A DNA stretch of 64,000 bases from Bacillota bacterium (GCA_902363515.1 CABJAN010000015.1:18348-82347); one strand, 5' to 3'. Shown: positions 17,748 to 27,649, counted from the stretch's first letter. Numbers and translations are program-made. Notes: generated by a model from the letters alone, not told the origin.

Positions 17748-18059
17748 TCTTTGAAAGCTGCCGCAGCAAGTCTCGTCACACTTGCAGGCGCTTGTACCTG
17801 TAATAGTAATTTTATCTGCATGGCACTTTTCCTGCTTATTAAAGGTACATTCACAGGCTTTGCAGTCTACGGCAATGGTCTTACATCCGCATCCTGTGTC
17901 TACGCTGTTTTTTGCACTTCCTTTTTTCTCTACGAAACTTCTGCAACAGGTTTCATCTGCTGTCTGGGCGGTATCTCCGTCCACCAGAATATCTCCCTTG
18001 GAACAATACTCGTTTTTATTATACACACATGTTTTTGCTGTACAACTTAATGCTGGCAT
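17742..18059 (-). CDS. DUF1540-type cysteine-rich small protein (105 aa)
   Basis: Two copies of a Cys-rich unit: ALSCTAKTCVYNKNEYCSKGDILV...TCCRSF and AVDCKACECTFNKQEKCHADKITI...TCCGSF. The spacing and the closing T-x-C-x-S-F are those of DUF1540, small clostridial proteins probably binding metal; function unknown. Three Met codons are in frame; AGGAGG is 7 bp from the ATG at 18059, chosen as start. Confidence 0.85.
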   Translation of the reverse strand: MPALSCTAKTCVYNKNEYCSKGDILVDGDTAQTADETCCRSFVEKKGSAKNSVDTGCGCKTIAVDCKACECTFNKQEKCHADKITITGTSACKCDETCCGSFQRQ

Positions 18060-18138
18060 CATTCTACCTCCTGAATTCATATTTTATCAGTGATAGTATC
18101 TCTCCATTTTCCAAGTTTATTCCAAAATTCTTAATTTT

Positions 18139-20115
18139 TTAATTTTCTATTTTCTTTCCCTGTGCATCTACTTCGATTTTCCGGATTTCTTTTGTACGGA
18201 TTTCCTTGCAGATTGCATTTACAAATTCATCCAGCGGTTTCTGTCCTTCATCTCCTAAGTAACGGCTTCTCACAGAAACAACCTGGTCTTCTTCCTCTTT
18301 CGCACCTACTACCAGCATATAAGGAACTTTGGCAAGACGTGCTTCACGAATCTTATATCCAATCTTTTCAGAACGTCCGTCAACGCTGGAGCGGATTCCA
18401 TTTGCCTTTAATTCTTTCTGCACTTTTTCTGCATAGTCTGTGTATTTTTCAGAAATCGGAAGTACACGTACCTGTTCCGGACAAAGCCATGTTGGGAACA
18501 TACCTGCATATTTTTCTGTCAGCCATGCCAGTGTTCTTTCGTAGCATCCGATAGAAGTTCTGTGGATAATATATGGGCGGACTTTCTCCCCTTTTTCATC
18601 AATGAAGTACATATCAAACTGCTCTGCAAGAAGTGCATCCCACTGAATGGTAATCATAGTATCTTCTTTTCCATATACATTCTTGGCATTGATATCAACC
18701 TTTGGTCCGTAGAATGCAGCTTCTCCCACATCCTCCACAAACGGAATACCAAGCTCTGTCAGAACGTTTCTGATATGTCCTTCTGTTTCTTCCCAGACTT
18801 CCGGTTCTCCAATATATTTTTCTTTGTTTTCCGGATCCCATTTTGACAGATGGTAAGTAACATCTTCCTCTACGCCCAGAGTTTCAAGACAATGTTTTGC
18901 CAGAGCCAGACAGCCCTTGAACTCTTCTACCATCTGGTCAGGACGCACAATCAGATGTCCTTCTGAAATAGTAAACTGACGTACACGTGTCAGACCATGC
19001 ATTTCACCGGAATCTTCATTTCTGAACAAAGTAGAAGTCTCACCATAGCGGATAGGCAGCTCTCTGTAAGAATGCTGGCTTGCTTTGTATACATAATACT
19101 GGAATGGGCAGGTCATAGGACGCAGCGCAAACACTTCCTTATCCTTTTCTTCATCTCCCAGTACAAACATTCCGTCTTTATAATGATCCCAGTGTCCAGA
19201 AATCTTATACAGATCACTCTTTGCCATAAGCGGTGTTTTTGTACGCACATAGCCCCATTCATTATCCTCCAGGTCTTCAATCCATCTCTGGAGTTCTTTC
19301 ATCATAATCACACCTTTTGGCATGATAAGTGGAAGTCCCTGTCCGATTACATCTACCGTTGTAAACAGCTCCATCTCTCTTCCCAGTTTGTTGTGGTCAC
19401 GTTTTTTTGCTTCCTCCAACTGTTCCAGATATGCATTTAACTCATCTTTCTTTCCAAATGCTGTTCCGTAAATACGGGAGAACATCTTATTCTTCTCATT
19501 TCCTCTCCAGTAAGCACCTGAAGAAGAAATCAGCTTAAACGCTTTGATATTTTTTGTACTCATCAGGTGAGGACCTGCACACAGGTCTACAAAATCTCCC
19601 TGGGAATAGAAAGAAATTTCTGCATCTTCCGGAAGATCCTGAATCAATTCTACTTTGTAAGACTCGCCTTTTTCTTCCATGAATTTAATCGCTTCTGCTC
19701 TTGGAAGTGTATAACGCTCAATTTTTGCACCTTTTTTGATGATTTTTTTCATTTCTTTTTCCAGTGCATCTAACTCTTCTCTGCTGAAGGATTCGTGATC
19801 AAAATCATAGTAGAATCCAGTATCAATGGAAGGTCCGATTGCAAGTTTTGCATCTGGATACAGATTTTTCACTGCTTCTGCCAGTACATGGGAAGTAGTA
19901 TGGCGAAGAGCTGCCAGACCTTTCTCATCATTGGCTGTGAGAATGTTCAGTTCACAATCCTTGTCCACTACGGTTCTTAAATCTACCACTTCTCCGTTAA
20001 TTTCTCCCGCACATGCTGCCCGTGCCAGCCCTTCGCTGATATCCAGGGCAATCTCATATACAGATTTTGCTTCTGCATATTCTTTTTTTAATCCGTCTTT
20101 TAAAGTAATGATCAT
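18139..20115 (-). CDS. thrS: Threonyl-tRNA synthetase (658 aa)
   Basis: Charges tRNA-Thr. Residues 1-60 form a TGS domain, followed by the editing domain (HTTSHVLAEAV, and HLMSTKNIKAFKL) and the class II catalytic core: MTCPFQYYVYK, FRNEDSGEMHGLTRVRQFTISEGH (motif 2) and IGCYERTLAWL (motif 3), then the anticodon-binding domain (QVRVLPIS onwards). Expression is controlled by the T-box leader upstream. Confidence 0.98.
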   Translation of the reverse strand: MIITLKDGLKKEYAEAKSVYEIALDISEGLARAACAGEINGEVVDLRTVVDKDCELNILTANDEKGLAALRHTTSHVLAEAVKNLYPDAKLAIGPSIDTGFYYDFDHESFSREELDALEKEMKKIIKKGAKIERYTLPRAEAIKFMEEKGESYKVELIQDLPEDAEISFYSQGDFVDLCAGPHLMSTKNIKAFKLISSSGAYWRGNEKNKMFSRIYGTAFGKKDELNAYLEQLEEAKKRDHNKLGREMELFTTVDVIGQGLPLIMPKGVIMMKELQRWIEDLEDNEWGYVRTKTPLMAKSDLYKISGHWDHYKDGMFVLGDEEKDKEVFALRPMTCPFQYYVYKASQHSYRELPIRYGETSTLFRNEDSGEMHGLTRVRQFTISEGHLIVRPDQMVEEFKGCLALAKHCLETLGVEEDVTYHLSKWDPENKEKYIGEPEVWEETEGHIRNVLTELGIPFVEDVGEAAFYGPKVDINAKNVYGKEDTMITIQWDALLAEQFDMYFIDEKGEKVRPYIIHRTSIGCYERTLAWLTEKYAGMFPTWLCPEQVRVLPISEKYTDYAEKVQKELKANGIRSSVDGRSEKIGYKIREARLAKVPYMLVVGAKEEEDQVVSVRSRYLGDEGQKPLDEFVNAICKEIRTKEIRKIEVDAQGKKIEN

Positions 20116-20423
20116 GTTTCTTCTCCTTTCTTAAGTCCTGCAGAGGTACGCATCCCTTTTATAAAACCAAAAAGCCCGTCCCCTGCAGTCGTTTCCAGAC
20201 TGCAAGGGACGGGCATATTTACATGTTACCCGCGGTTCCACCCTTTTTGTTCAAAGCTTTTGCTTTGGTAACCACTTCATTTGATGATAACGGAATCACC
20301 GGACCGGATTAGGGCCACTCAGAGGTAGTTTTCAAATGTTTCCGTGACAGAACGCTTCCAGCATCTGCGCTCCTCTCTGGGACCTTCCACATCCTACTCT
20401 TCTCGTCAACGTGTTTTCTATAT
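20116..20423 (-). ncRNA. T-box leader of thrS
   Basis: The minus strand contains the conserved T-box GGGTGGAACCGCGGGTAAC (20225-20247 region) that pairs with the NCCA end of uncharged tRNA, followed by a terminator. A Stem I-like region lies upstream, with a candidate Thr specifier ACC in CTACCTC near 20325. Uncharged tRNA-Thr would favour antitermination and read-through into thrS. Confidence 0.93.
20171..20214 (-). terminator. T-box terminator of thrS
   Basis: GCCCGTCCC ... GGGACGGGC with inner TGCAGTC / GACTGCA and a trailing TTTTT on the minus strand, 3' of the T-box. Confidence 0.9.
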
Positions 20424-20429
20424 GTCCAT

Positions 20430-20457
20430 ATTATAGCTTTTTAAAGGGATTTGTCAA
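20430..20457 (-). promoter_or_regulatory. Sigma-A promoter of the thrS leader
   Basis: Minus strand TTGACA, 16 bp, TATAAT. Confidence 0.85.
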
Positions 20458-20466
20458 CCACTAACT

Positions 20467-21228
20467 TCACAGATTTCCCGCCAGTTTATCCTTCACCACA
20501 CCGAAAAATTCCCGCATCAGATAGTTCATTTGAAGGAATGTATTACTCTTTGCTGGAATTCCCTGGATCTGGCAATTCATCTTCTTCCTGGCAATGGCTG
20601 TGCCACGGTAAATATGAAAATTATTGGTAACAATTCCTGTCTTTATTTCCTTTTGCTCTGTTTCTTTTCGGCTGTCCGCCTGTAGCAATGCATAGGAATA
20701 GGCAATGTTCTCCTGGGTACTGGTTGATTTATTTTCTTCTATGAGCCTTTCTTCTGAAATCCCCAGCTTTTCCAGTTCCTGTCTCATGCACTGGGCCTCT
20801 GATATGTCCTCTCCTGTGCCTTTTCCTCCTGAAAGAATGGCTCTTGTTTTCGGATTTCCCTTCAAATATTCAGCAGCTTCCCAAATCCGGTGAGAAAGAG
20901 CAAGACTGGGGCGGTTTCCTTTTACCTGCGCTCCAAGCACCACTATGTAATCAAGTCCCGGTTCTGGTTTCTGAAGCATAGCGCCCACAATCAAACCTTC
21001 CACAAACAGAAACAGCGCCAATCCACCACCCACACATACAACCCCTGCAATTTTCAGCCCCATAGGAGTCTGAAGATGTCTATGCAGCACCCAGGCGGCT
21101 GCCAGAAAACAGGCTCCAAGCCCTGCCCAGAAGAAAGGAAATTTTGATGACCATCCTGCATAGGCAACAATTCCAACAAAATATCCAAGACTTAAAAGCC
21201 CCAAAAGAATCATTATTTTTTCTGCCAT
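20467..21228 (-). CDS. YdcF/SanA-like membrane protein (DUF218, 253 aa)
   Basis: Three N-terminal membrane helices (about residues 4-24, 30-48, 58-85) are followed by a DUF218 domain: DYIVVLGAQVKGNRPS, AILSGGKGTGEDISEAQ, EENKSTSTQENIAYS and VTNNFHIYRG. These proteins are linked to envelope integrity, but their chemistry is not settled. It stands alone upstream of the thrS promoter. Confidence 0.88.
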   Translation of the reverse strand: MAEKIMILLGLLSLGYFVGIVAYAGWSSKFPFFWAGLGACFLAAAWVLHRHLQTPMGLKIAGVVCVGGGLALFLFVEGLIVGAMLQKPEPGLDYIVVLGAQVKGNRPSLALSHRIWEAAEYLKGNPKTRAILSGGKGTGEDISEAQCMRQELEKLGISEERLIEENKSTSTQENIAYSYALLQADSRKETEQKEIKTGIVTNNFHIYRGTAIARKKMNCQIQGIPAKSNTFLQMNYLMREFFGVVKDKLAGNL

Positions 21229-21266
21229 AATTCCTCCTGTCTAAAAACAATTCTAATCCAAAGTAA

Positions 21267-21312
21267 GAAAAAACCTTCTCACAGTACAGTTCATGTCTTA
21301 TGAGAAGGTTCT
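21267..21312 (-). terminator. Terminator of the SEC-C protein gene
   Basis: Minus strand AACCTTCTCA ... TGAGAAGGTT followed by TTTTC, 26 bp after the stop codon. Confidence 0.8.
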
Positions 21313-21337
21313 GTCAGATTCTATTTTGTTCTGAAAA

Positions 21338-21841
21338 TTATTTTCTTCCACAGCAGTGTTTGTATTTTTTGCCGCTTCCGCATGGACAAGGATCATTACG
21401 TCCAATTTTTGGTCCTTTTACAACTGTTCCGGATTTTTTCTGTTCCTTATACAGTTCTTTTCTCTTTTCTTCAGAGAAAATGCTGTTCCACTGTGGCAGT
21501 TCATACAGCCAGTCTGCTTTTGCATCCACCATATTCTTGTACAGAGTTTCCAGGTCATAACCCAGATTTACTTCTGTGTTTTCGTCCATTTCCTCGATTG
21601 GGTTTGGAACTTTTAAGCTGTCATTAATACCATCCAGGAAACCTACCATAGTCAATACTTCTACTTCGTATTTCTCTGCCAGTTCTTTTACAGTTCCTTT
21701 TACGACTTCTTTTGGATTGCTGAGAAGCTTCTCATAAATTCCTTTCTCAATCATAAAGTAGTCTGTCCAGAATTTCTGAAGCTGTGCTCTGTCTGTCTGC
21801 TGAGAATATGCAATCTCTCTCCATTCCTGTAATAATGCCAT
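21338..21841 (-). CDS. SEC-C motif protein (167 aa)
   Basis: The C-terminus [21 protein letters not shown] is a SEC-C zinc-binding motif as in SecA tails. The N-terminal 120 residues are helical and unrecognised. An upstream in-frame ATG exists at 21886, but GGCAGGTAA correctly precedes ATG 21841 (MALLQEW), the chosen start. Role unknown; possibly SecB- or ribosome-binding by analogy. Confidence 0.85.
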   Translation of the reverse strand: MALLQEWREIAYSQQTDRAQLQKFWTDYFMIEKGIYEKLLSNPKEVVKGTVKELAEKYEVEVLTMVGFLDGINDSLKVPNPIEEMDENTEVNLGYDLETLYKNMVDAKADWLYELPQWNSIFSEEKRKELYKEQKKSGTVVKGPKIGRNDPCPCGSGKKYKHCCGRK

Positions 21842-21908
21842 GTATCTTACCTGCCTTTTGTATTTTTTCCATTTTCTTGTCTGCAATAAATATCACAGTC
21901 TATCTTGT

Positions 21909-21937
21909 ATTATAAACGAAAGGAGAGCGTTTTTCAA
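21909..21937 (-). promoter_or_regulatory. Sigma-A promoter of the SEC-C gene
   Basis: Minus strand TTGAAA, 17 bp, TATAAT, in the gap after the cell-wall amino sugar operon. Confidence 0.75.
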
Positions 21938-21942
21938 TCCTT

Positions 21943-23460
21943 TTACTTTTTAAAATATTTTTTTACGCCTTCAACTGCCCGTCTGGAATATTCATACAAT
22001 GCCATTTGAAAACTAATTTGTTTCCCATATTCTAAATCATAAGGACTGTTTAAGGCAATCTGTGCCACGTGACTATTATATCCAGGAATTTCAGCAAGAA
22101 GTTCTTGCTGCCATGGATCCAGGTTTGCATTACAGGTTGCAAGAACTACCGCTGTAGCGTTTTCTGCTTTCTGGCACAATTCTCTGATTCTGCTTTTCCC
22201 ATCTCTACTGTCAAACAGTTCTGCCATTCCTCCAAAGGTTTCCTGCATCTCCTTAGAAAAACTCCAGCCTTCAAAGACCACCTCTGATACCCTGCTAAAG
22301 CCTGTTGGAACAGAAGAAATAAAGAGCGGAATTTCTCCCAGAGCAAATTTTCCTGTATTTTGCTTCTCCAGTGCTTCCTCCAAAAACTCCTGCATAAACT
22401 GCTTTTGTGGTTCAGTGCCTGCTTTTTCTATCTCTACGGTTGTTGATCCAAGCGCTTCTTTTATTTCTAAAATATGCTGTACCGCTTTATCCACAGTTTC
22501 GATTTGAACAGAACCGTCAAGCACTGCTTTTTCCACTGCGTTCATCGCCTCTTTTGCAATAGATGCCGTATGAGAAATGAACAGCAATTCTACTCCTGCC
22601 TTCACTGCCTCTACACATCCAGTTGCTGTACCAAAGAATTCTTTAATTGCATCCATTTCCATACAGTCTGAAATAATCAAACCTTTATAACACATTTTTT
22701 CCCGTAAATATCCTGTAACCGCCTCGTAGGACATAGTACATGGAATGTTTTCTCCTGTCATGGCCGGAACCAGCATATGTGAAATCGTAATTGCCGGAAT
22801 GCCAGCCTGGATTAAATCCTCAAATGGTTTCAATTCTTCTTTTTCCAGTTCTTCCATACTCTTTTTCAACAGCGGCAATGCAAGATGCGAATCTGTATCT
22901 GTATCCCCATGTCCCGGAAAATGCTTTCCTGAACAAAGAATACCAGCCTTTGTATATCCTCTGACTGCACACTTTGCACATTCTGTCACAGTATCAGCAT
23001 TTTCTCCAAAACTACGAATACCAATAACCGGATTCTTTCGATTTGTATTAATGTCCAAAACCGGAGCCAGATTAAAATTAATTCCAAGAGCTTTTAATTC
23101 TTCCCCGACAATCCGGGAACCTTTTTCAAGCCGCTCCTTACAATGTGCCTGAGCCATGGCTGAAGGAAGCATTGCCAGATCTTTTGGCAGACGGGAAACT
23201 ACACCGCCTTCTTCATCAATGGTAATAAATGGAATATGTCCCGTTTCTCTTTCGATCAACTGAATCAGATAGCTGTTTAATTTCCCAAGTTCCTCTCTGG
23301 AACCCACATTGTGAGAAAATAAAATCACATTTCCAACTTTATATTCTTTTACCATCTGGACAAATTCCTCAGAGGGCCACCTGGATGGAAAACCAACAGT
23401 AAATAGCTGTCCTATTTTTTCTCTGAGTGTCATCTGCTCTAGTTGTTTCTCTATGCTCAC
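21943..23460 (-). CDS. nagZ: GH3 beta-N-acetylhexosaminidase, NagZ-like (505 aa)
   Basis: Releases non-reducing GlcNAc from muropeptides. The GH3 signature KHFPGHGDTDTDSH (about residues 185-198, with the catalytic His/Asp loop of NagZ) and the nucleophile region IISDCMEMDAI are intact. No export signal is visible, so action is probably cytoplasmic, unlike secreted B. subtilis NagZ. It is the last gene of the operon, 14 bp after namZ, the same pairing as nagZ-namZ in B. subtilis. Confidence 0.92.
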   Translation of the reverse strand: MSIEKQLEQMTLREKIGQLFTVGFPSRWPSEEFVQMVKEYKVGNVILFSHNVGSREELGKLNSYLIQLIERETGHIPFITIDEEGGVVSRLPKDLAMLPSAMAQAHCKERLEKGSRIVGEELKALGINFNLAPVLDINTNRKNPVIGIRSFGENADTVTECAKCAVRGYTKAGILCSGKHFPGHGDTDTDSHLALPLLKKSMEELEKEELKPFEDLIQAGIPAITISHMLVPAMTGENIPCTMSYEAVTGYLREKMCYKGLIISDCMEMDAIKEFFGTATGCVEAVKAGVELLFISHTASIAKEAMNAVEKAVLDGSVQIETVDKAVQHILEIKEALGSTTVEIEKAGTEPQKQFMQEFLEEALEKQNTGKFALGEIPLFISSVPTGFSRVSEVVFEGWSFSKEMQETFGGMAELFDSRDGKSRIRELCQKAENATAVVLATCNANLDPWQQELLAEIPGYNSHVAQIALNSPYDLEYGKQISFQMALYEYSRRAVEGVKKYFKK

Positions 23461-23474
23461 GCTTGTTTCTCCTT

Positions 23475-24617
23475 TTAATCATAAAGATGATAAGCAGTTT
23501 TTCTTTTCTGGAATTCCTGACTATCTTTTTCATAAGTTCCCAACAATTCCAGTATATTTTCTGCAGATCCCATAATTTTGCTGCTTCCAAAAAGAAGTTC
23601 CACGCTTCTTCTGCCTCCTTCTCTAAATGGAGGTAAAAATGAAAAATCTTTTGGATAACATTCTTGAAATGCTTTTAGTAAAATCACTCCCGTTGCTGCT
23701 GCCTCATAACTCCTGTAATTCGTTACATGAACCTGTATCCCCTCACACGCTTCCTGAGCATGCTTAGACGCAGAGGGAGTAAAATACACAGGTCTGAACA
23801 AAACCCCTGGAAGATTTTTACTGTTCATGTGCTGGCTGAACCGATATGCGTCCACATAAGGAGCACCTATGATTTCAAAAGGCGCAGTAGTGCCTCTTCC
23901 CTCTGAAAGATTCGTTCCTTCAAACAGGCAGGTTCCCGTATAAACAAGTGCTGTTTCAAATCTTGGTATCCCCATACTTGGCATAACCCAGATATTTCCA
24001 GTTTCCGGAAACAGCATGTCATGATTCCACCCTTCTACCTTTACTACAGAAATTGGGAAATGATAGTCCTGCTCCTGGTAAATCATTCCTGCCAGTTCCC
24101 CTACAGTCAATCCGTAGCGCATACAAACAGGGTATGCTCCTATAAAACTTTCATAACCATTTTGAAGAACATTTCCTTCTACTTTTCCGCCCAGGGGATT
24201 AAATCGGTCCAGAATAATCAGCTCTTTTCCAGACTCTTCACAAGACTGCATGGCATAATACATGGTCCAGATAAAAGTATAATACCGCACGCCAATATCC
24301 TGAATATCATATACAATACTGTCCACTTGCTCCAACATTTCTTTTGTCAGTCTTTTGGAATCTGTTCTGTACAAACTGTACACCGGAATCCCCGTATAAG
24401 CATCCACTGCATCTGCTACAACTCCTCCGGCATCCACATTCCCTCTTACACCATGCTCCGGTGAAAAAAGAGCCCGAACCTCATACCTTTCTGCCAAAAT
24501 ATCAATGGAGGATTTCAGCTTCCGATTTACACCGGAAACCGAAGTAATCAGTCCCAGACGTTTTCCCTGAAACAAAGCATCATATTTTTCAATACAGTCT
24601 ATTCCATTTCGTACCAT
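23475..24617 (-). CDS. namZ: DUF1343 exo-beta-N-acetylmuramidase, NamZ-like (380 aa)
   Basis: Family GH171, which removes terminal MurNAc from peptidoglycan fragments. Recognised by LGLITSVSGV, FSPEHGVRGNVDAGG (key Glu/His), TGIPVYSLYRT and YDIQDIGVRYYTFIWTM. Length matches B. subtilis NamZ (YbbC) without its signal peptide, so the enzyme should be intracellular. Together with NagZ it would strip MurNAc-GlcNAc chains or disaccharides into single sugars. Confidence 0.9.
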   Translation of the reverse strand: MVRNGIDCIEKYDALFQGKRLGLITSVSGVNRKLKSSIDILAERYEVRALFSPEHGVRGNVDAGGVVADAVDAYTGIPVYSLYRTDSKRLTKEMLEQVDSIVYDIQDIGVRYYTFIWTMYYAMQSCEESGKELIILDRFNPLGGKVEGNVLQNGYESFIGAYPVCMRYGLTVGELAGMIYQEQDYHFPISVVKVEGWNHDMLFPETGNIWVMPSMGIPRFETALVYTGTCLFEGTNLSEGRGTTAPFEIIGAPYVDAYRFSQHMNSKNLPGVLFRPVYFTPSASKHAQEACEGIQVHVTNYRSYEAAATGVILLKAFQECYPKDFSFLPPFREGGRRSVELLFGSSKIMGSAENILELLGTYEKDSQEFQKRKTAYHLYD

Positions 24618-24635
24618 CTTGCAGTTCCCTTTCTC

Positions 24636-25331
24636 TTACAAATCCTCTATCACCAATTTCATTTCTTCCGGATTCACCATAAATGCCTCAGCATAATCAC
24701 ACCTGGCAAGACATCCATTGCAGCGCATGAGATGCTCATAATACTCCATATAGTGAAAATCTTTGCTATGCACAGCAAACCAATGCTCCTGAATTGCTTT
24801 TTTCCAAAGTTCAAATCCCTCTTCGGATACTTTCATATACACATACGGTTTAAATTCTGTAGCATCTTCCCAATTCTGAGCATAATAAGGTCCTTTTGCA
24901 AAATGTGCCGCTTCTTCTCGCTCAATCCCTTTAAGTCCTGCAAAAAACTGAGCATCCTTTACAATACGGTGTGTTAATTCATGGTCTTTATGCATACTGT
25001 ATTTCCAATGTGTCAATAATGCACATGGACGGTATTTCCGAATCAAATCACATACCTGAAACCTTACCTCTTCGTTATCAGGCAGTTCTCCGTCCACATA
25101 GGGAAGTACAACCGCTTCCCCTCCCAAATGTTTCACAAACGCATCTGCCTCTTTTAATTTCTGTTCCCGATACTGTTCCACGCTTAAATGCGGTGGGTTC
25201 CCTCTTTCTCCACCTGTTAATGCCACAGTAATCACTTTATATCCTTTCAGCGCCATTGTAGCAAGAATACCGCCACAGGTAAGCTCTGCATCACCAATAT
25301 GTCCCCCAATGGCCATAATTGTTTTTTCCAT
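24636..25331 (-). CDS. PIG-L family deacetylase (231 aa)
   Basis: Zinc deacetylase of the LmbE/BshB type, acting on N-acetylglucosamine-like groups. The usual AHPDDxE is altered to GGHIGDAE, keeping the His, the last Asp and the Glu; the second metal site MHKDHELTH is present. In this operon it probably acts on a recovered amino sugar or glycoside. The altered first motif leaves substrate and even activity uncertain. Confidence 0.85.
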   Translation of the reverse strand: MEKTIMAIGGHIGDAELTCGGILATMALKGYKVITVALTGGERGNPPHLSVEQYREQKLKEADAFVKHLGGEAVVLPYVDGELPDNEEVRFQVCDLIRKYRPCALLTHWKYSMHKDHELTHRIVKDAQFFAGLKGIEREEAAHFAKGPYYAQNWEDATEFKPYVYMKVSEEGFELWKKAIQEHWFAVHSKDFHYMEYYEHLMRCNGCLARCDYAEAFMVNPEEMKLVIEDL

Positions 25332-25356
25332 TTCCGAAATACCCTCCTGATTTTCA

Positions 25357-26331
25357 TTATTTTCTCATATCTGCCCAGCTTTTTACAATTTGAAATCCTG
25401 CTGCTTCGTAAATCTTTCTGGCTGGGTTCTGTTCTCCTGTAAATAAAGTCATAAAAGAAGCGCCCTCATTTTTTAATCCGGTACAAAGCTCACAAAACAA
25501 AACTTTTGCAACACCTTTTCCCCTGACACTTTCATCCACTGCAATTCCGGCAAAATAACCTCTTCCGCTCTGCTCAACATCCAAAGGACCTGTAAAGCCA
25601 CAGACTCTTCCTTCTTTTACAGGCACAAGAATGTTTCTTCCACCTTCTTCTTTTCCTGGTTCTGAAAGAATTTCTCTTTCCCAAAGCGGATTTTGAAAAG
25701 ATGTCAGCATCTCTTTCATTCCAACCTGCTTTTTATTGTTATAAGAATCAAAAATAATTCCTTCTGTTTCCAATTCCTGTTTTTTCTTTGCAATTATTTC
25801 AGAACTTTCATAGTCTTTCAGGGAAAGATAATAACTGTTTTGCACTGCAAACACATGATATCCCGCTTTTTCAAAAAAGGTACTGGTTCCTGAAGCCATA
25901 TCTACCCCCGGCATATTCGGATGATTTGCCTGTTTCCCTGGTATTTTCCAGGAAAATGTGCAGGGATTAAAAAAGGAAATTTCACATTTACTGTTCCAGA
26001 CTTCTCCTCCTGTTTCCTGTTCTTTTAAAAGCCTTTCTTCCAGCGCATTTAACAAAGCTGTTCCTATTCCTTTTTTTCTTTCTTCTTCTTTTACCATCAC
26101 CAGTGTGATAAAATTCTTTTTCTGAGCAAAATCTGTACATCCAAAAGCAAATCCTTCCCCTCCCGGAGAAGCCAGACCAATACACGACAGTTTTTCTTGA
26201 TTCAAAAACACTTTTTCTGTAAAAGCTTCTTCTGTAAGACTTTCCTGTAAAAGTTCTCCCTTTGCAATAGAGGTTTCAAACAACTCCCACGCCTGCTTTA
26301 GAAGGGAAGATTTTCTCGTCAATTCAATCAT
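25357..26331 (-). CDS. Tandem GNAT N-acetyltransferase (324 aa)
   Basis: Two acetyl-CoA-binding domains: residues about 60-120 (VMVKEEERKKGIGTALLNALEER) and about 225-320 (GIAVDESVRGKGVAKVLFCEL). An open frame extends upstream to 26403, but AGAGGAG precedes the ATG at 26331, which overlaps the GH4 stop by 8 bp. Paired next to a PIG-L deacetylase it may balance amino-sugar acetylation; this is inference. Confidence 0.87.
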   Translation of the reverse strand: MIELTRKSSLLKQAWELFETSIAKGELLQESLTEEAFTEKVFLNQEKLSCIGLASPGGEGFAFGCTDFAQKKNFITLVMVKEEERKKGIGTALLNALEERLLKEQETGGEVWNSKCEISFFNPCTFSWKIPGKQANHPNMPGVDMASGTSTFFEKAGYHVFAVQNSYYLSLKDYESSEIIAKKKQELETEGIIFDSYNNKKQVGMKEMLTSFQNPLWEREILSEPGKEEGGRNILVPVKEGRVCGFTGPLDVEQSGRGYFAGIAVDESVRGKGVAKVLFCELCTGLKNEGASFMTLFTGEQNPARKIYEAAGFQIVKSWADMRK

Positions 26332-27649
26332 GTTCTTTCTCCTCTTTTGGGAAAAACTGCGGAAGATACTCTTTATGTGCTTCCAGCAATTCTTCCAGAA
26401 CAATCTCTGATGTTTTCTGAGACATAACCAGAGGATTAATCATCAACGCCAGCAGTGCTTTTGACTTACTTCCTGTTACTGCTGCTTCACTGCCTGCAAG
26501 TTCAAAGGATTTAATCTGCTGAATCAGACCGTTTACAGCTTTTGGCAGTTTCCCAACGGTTACCGGAACAGGACCGTTTTTGGTGATTCTACAGCTTACT
26601 TCTACCGTTTCATCAACTTCAAAGTTTTCAATAGCCCCATTATTTTTTGTATTGACCACCTGAATATCTCCTCTGTCATTATAGATGGAATCAATCAGAC
26701 TGCAGGCAGCATCACTATAATAAGCGCCGCCTCTCTCTTCTAAAAGTTTGGGTTTCTCACACAAGGTTTCGTCCTGATAAAGTGCAAAGAGTTTATCCTC
26801 CACCGCTTTTACAAATTCTGCCCGAACCTCATGTTTTTCAAATTTTTCCAGCGCCTCTTCTAAATATTCTTTGGTCATATAATAATAACGGTGATAAGAA
26901 CACGGGAGTACCCCCAGTTCTTTGATAAATTCTGGGTTCCATACAACCCCTTTAATATTTTTCACACTCTGGTCTCCCCAAAGTTTTAAAACTTCTTTTG
27001 TAACATCTTTACCATCTACCACAACCTTGGTTGCAAATACCATATGATTCAGTCCGCCAAATGTTACGTCTACCTCATCCAAAGGACGATTTAGAAGTTC
27101 GGCAATTGCTTTATGCATACCGATTGGCACATTGCAAAGACCAATAATTTTATCAAACTCCCCATAGCGGTTAATCCCTTCCATGACCATCCCCACCGGA
27201 TTGGTAAAGTTGATAAGCCATGCCTTGGGACATAATTCTTTCATATCCCTGCAAATATCCATGATTACCGGAATGGTACGCATTCCTTTAAACAATCCAC
27301 CTGCACCATTGGTTTCCTGTCCCAGAATCCCGTGAGAAAGTGGAATTCTTTCATCTTTAATACGGGCCTGCAACTGGCCTACTCTTAGCTGTGTAGTTAC
27401 AAAATCTGCATCTTTCAGAGCCTCTCTGCGATTCAAAGTTGTATGAATCTCCATCGGAACCCCTGCCTTTGCTACCATTCTTCTGGCAAGCCCTGCTACA
27501 ATTTCCATTTTTTCTTTTCCTTGTGGAACATCAACCAGCCAAAGTTCTCTGACCGGAAGACTTTCATAACGTTTTAAAAATCCATCTACCAGTTCCGGTG
27601 TATAACTGGAACCGCCTCCAATGGTTACTATCTTCACTCCACGTCTCAT
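26324..27649 (-). CDS. GH4 family 6-phospho-glycosidase (441 aa)
   Basis: NAD- and metal-dependent glycosidase of the 6-phospho-beta-glucosidase (LicH/CelF) type. The N-terminal Rossmann motif is VTIGGGSSYTPELVDGF; NFTNPVGMV and GLCNVPIG form the NAD/metal site (Cys and His ligands). Length is normal. It overlaps the ROK gene by 4 bp. In this locus the substrate may be a phosphorylated disaccharide made by the adjacent kinases rather than a PTS-imported glucoside. Confidence 0.92.
   Translation of the reverse strand: MRRGVKIVTIGGGSSYTPELVDGFLKRYESLPVRELWLVDVPQGKEKMEIVAGLARRMVAKAGVPMEIHTTLNRREALKDADFVTTQLRVGQLQARIKDERIPLSHGILGQETNGAGGLFKGMRTIPVIMDICRDMKELCPKAWLINFTNPVGMVMEGINRYGEFDKIIGLCNVPIGMHKAIAELLNRPLDEVDVTFGGLNHMVFATKVVVDGKDVTKEVLKLWGDQSVKNIKGVVWNPEFIKELGVLPCSYHRYYYMTKEYLEEALEKFEKHEVRAEFVKAVEDKLFALYQDETLCEKPKLLEERGGAYYSDAACSLIDSIYNDRGDIQVVNTKNNGAIENFEVDETVEVSCRITKNGPVPVTVGKLPKAVNGLIQQIKSFELAGSEAAVTGSKSKALLALMINPLVMSQKTSEIVLEELLEAHKEYLPQFFPKEEKEHD

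Noticed and set aside
17751..18093. Plus-strand open frames opposite the DUF1540 gene
   Set aside because: The minus strand has conserved Cys repeats and a ribosome site; the plus frames are shadows.
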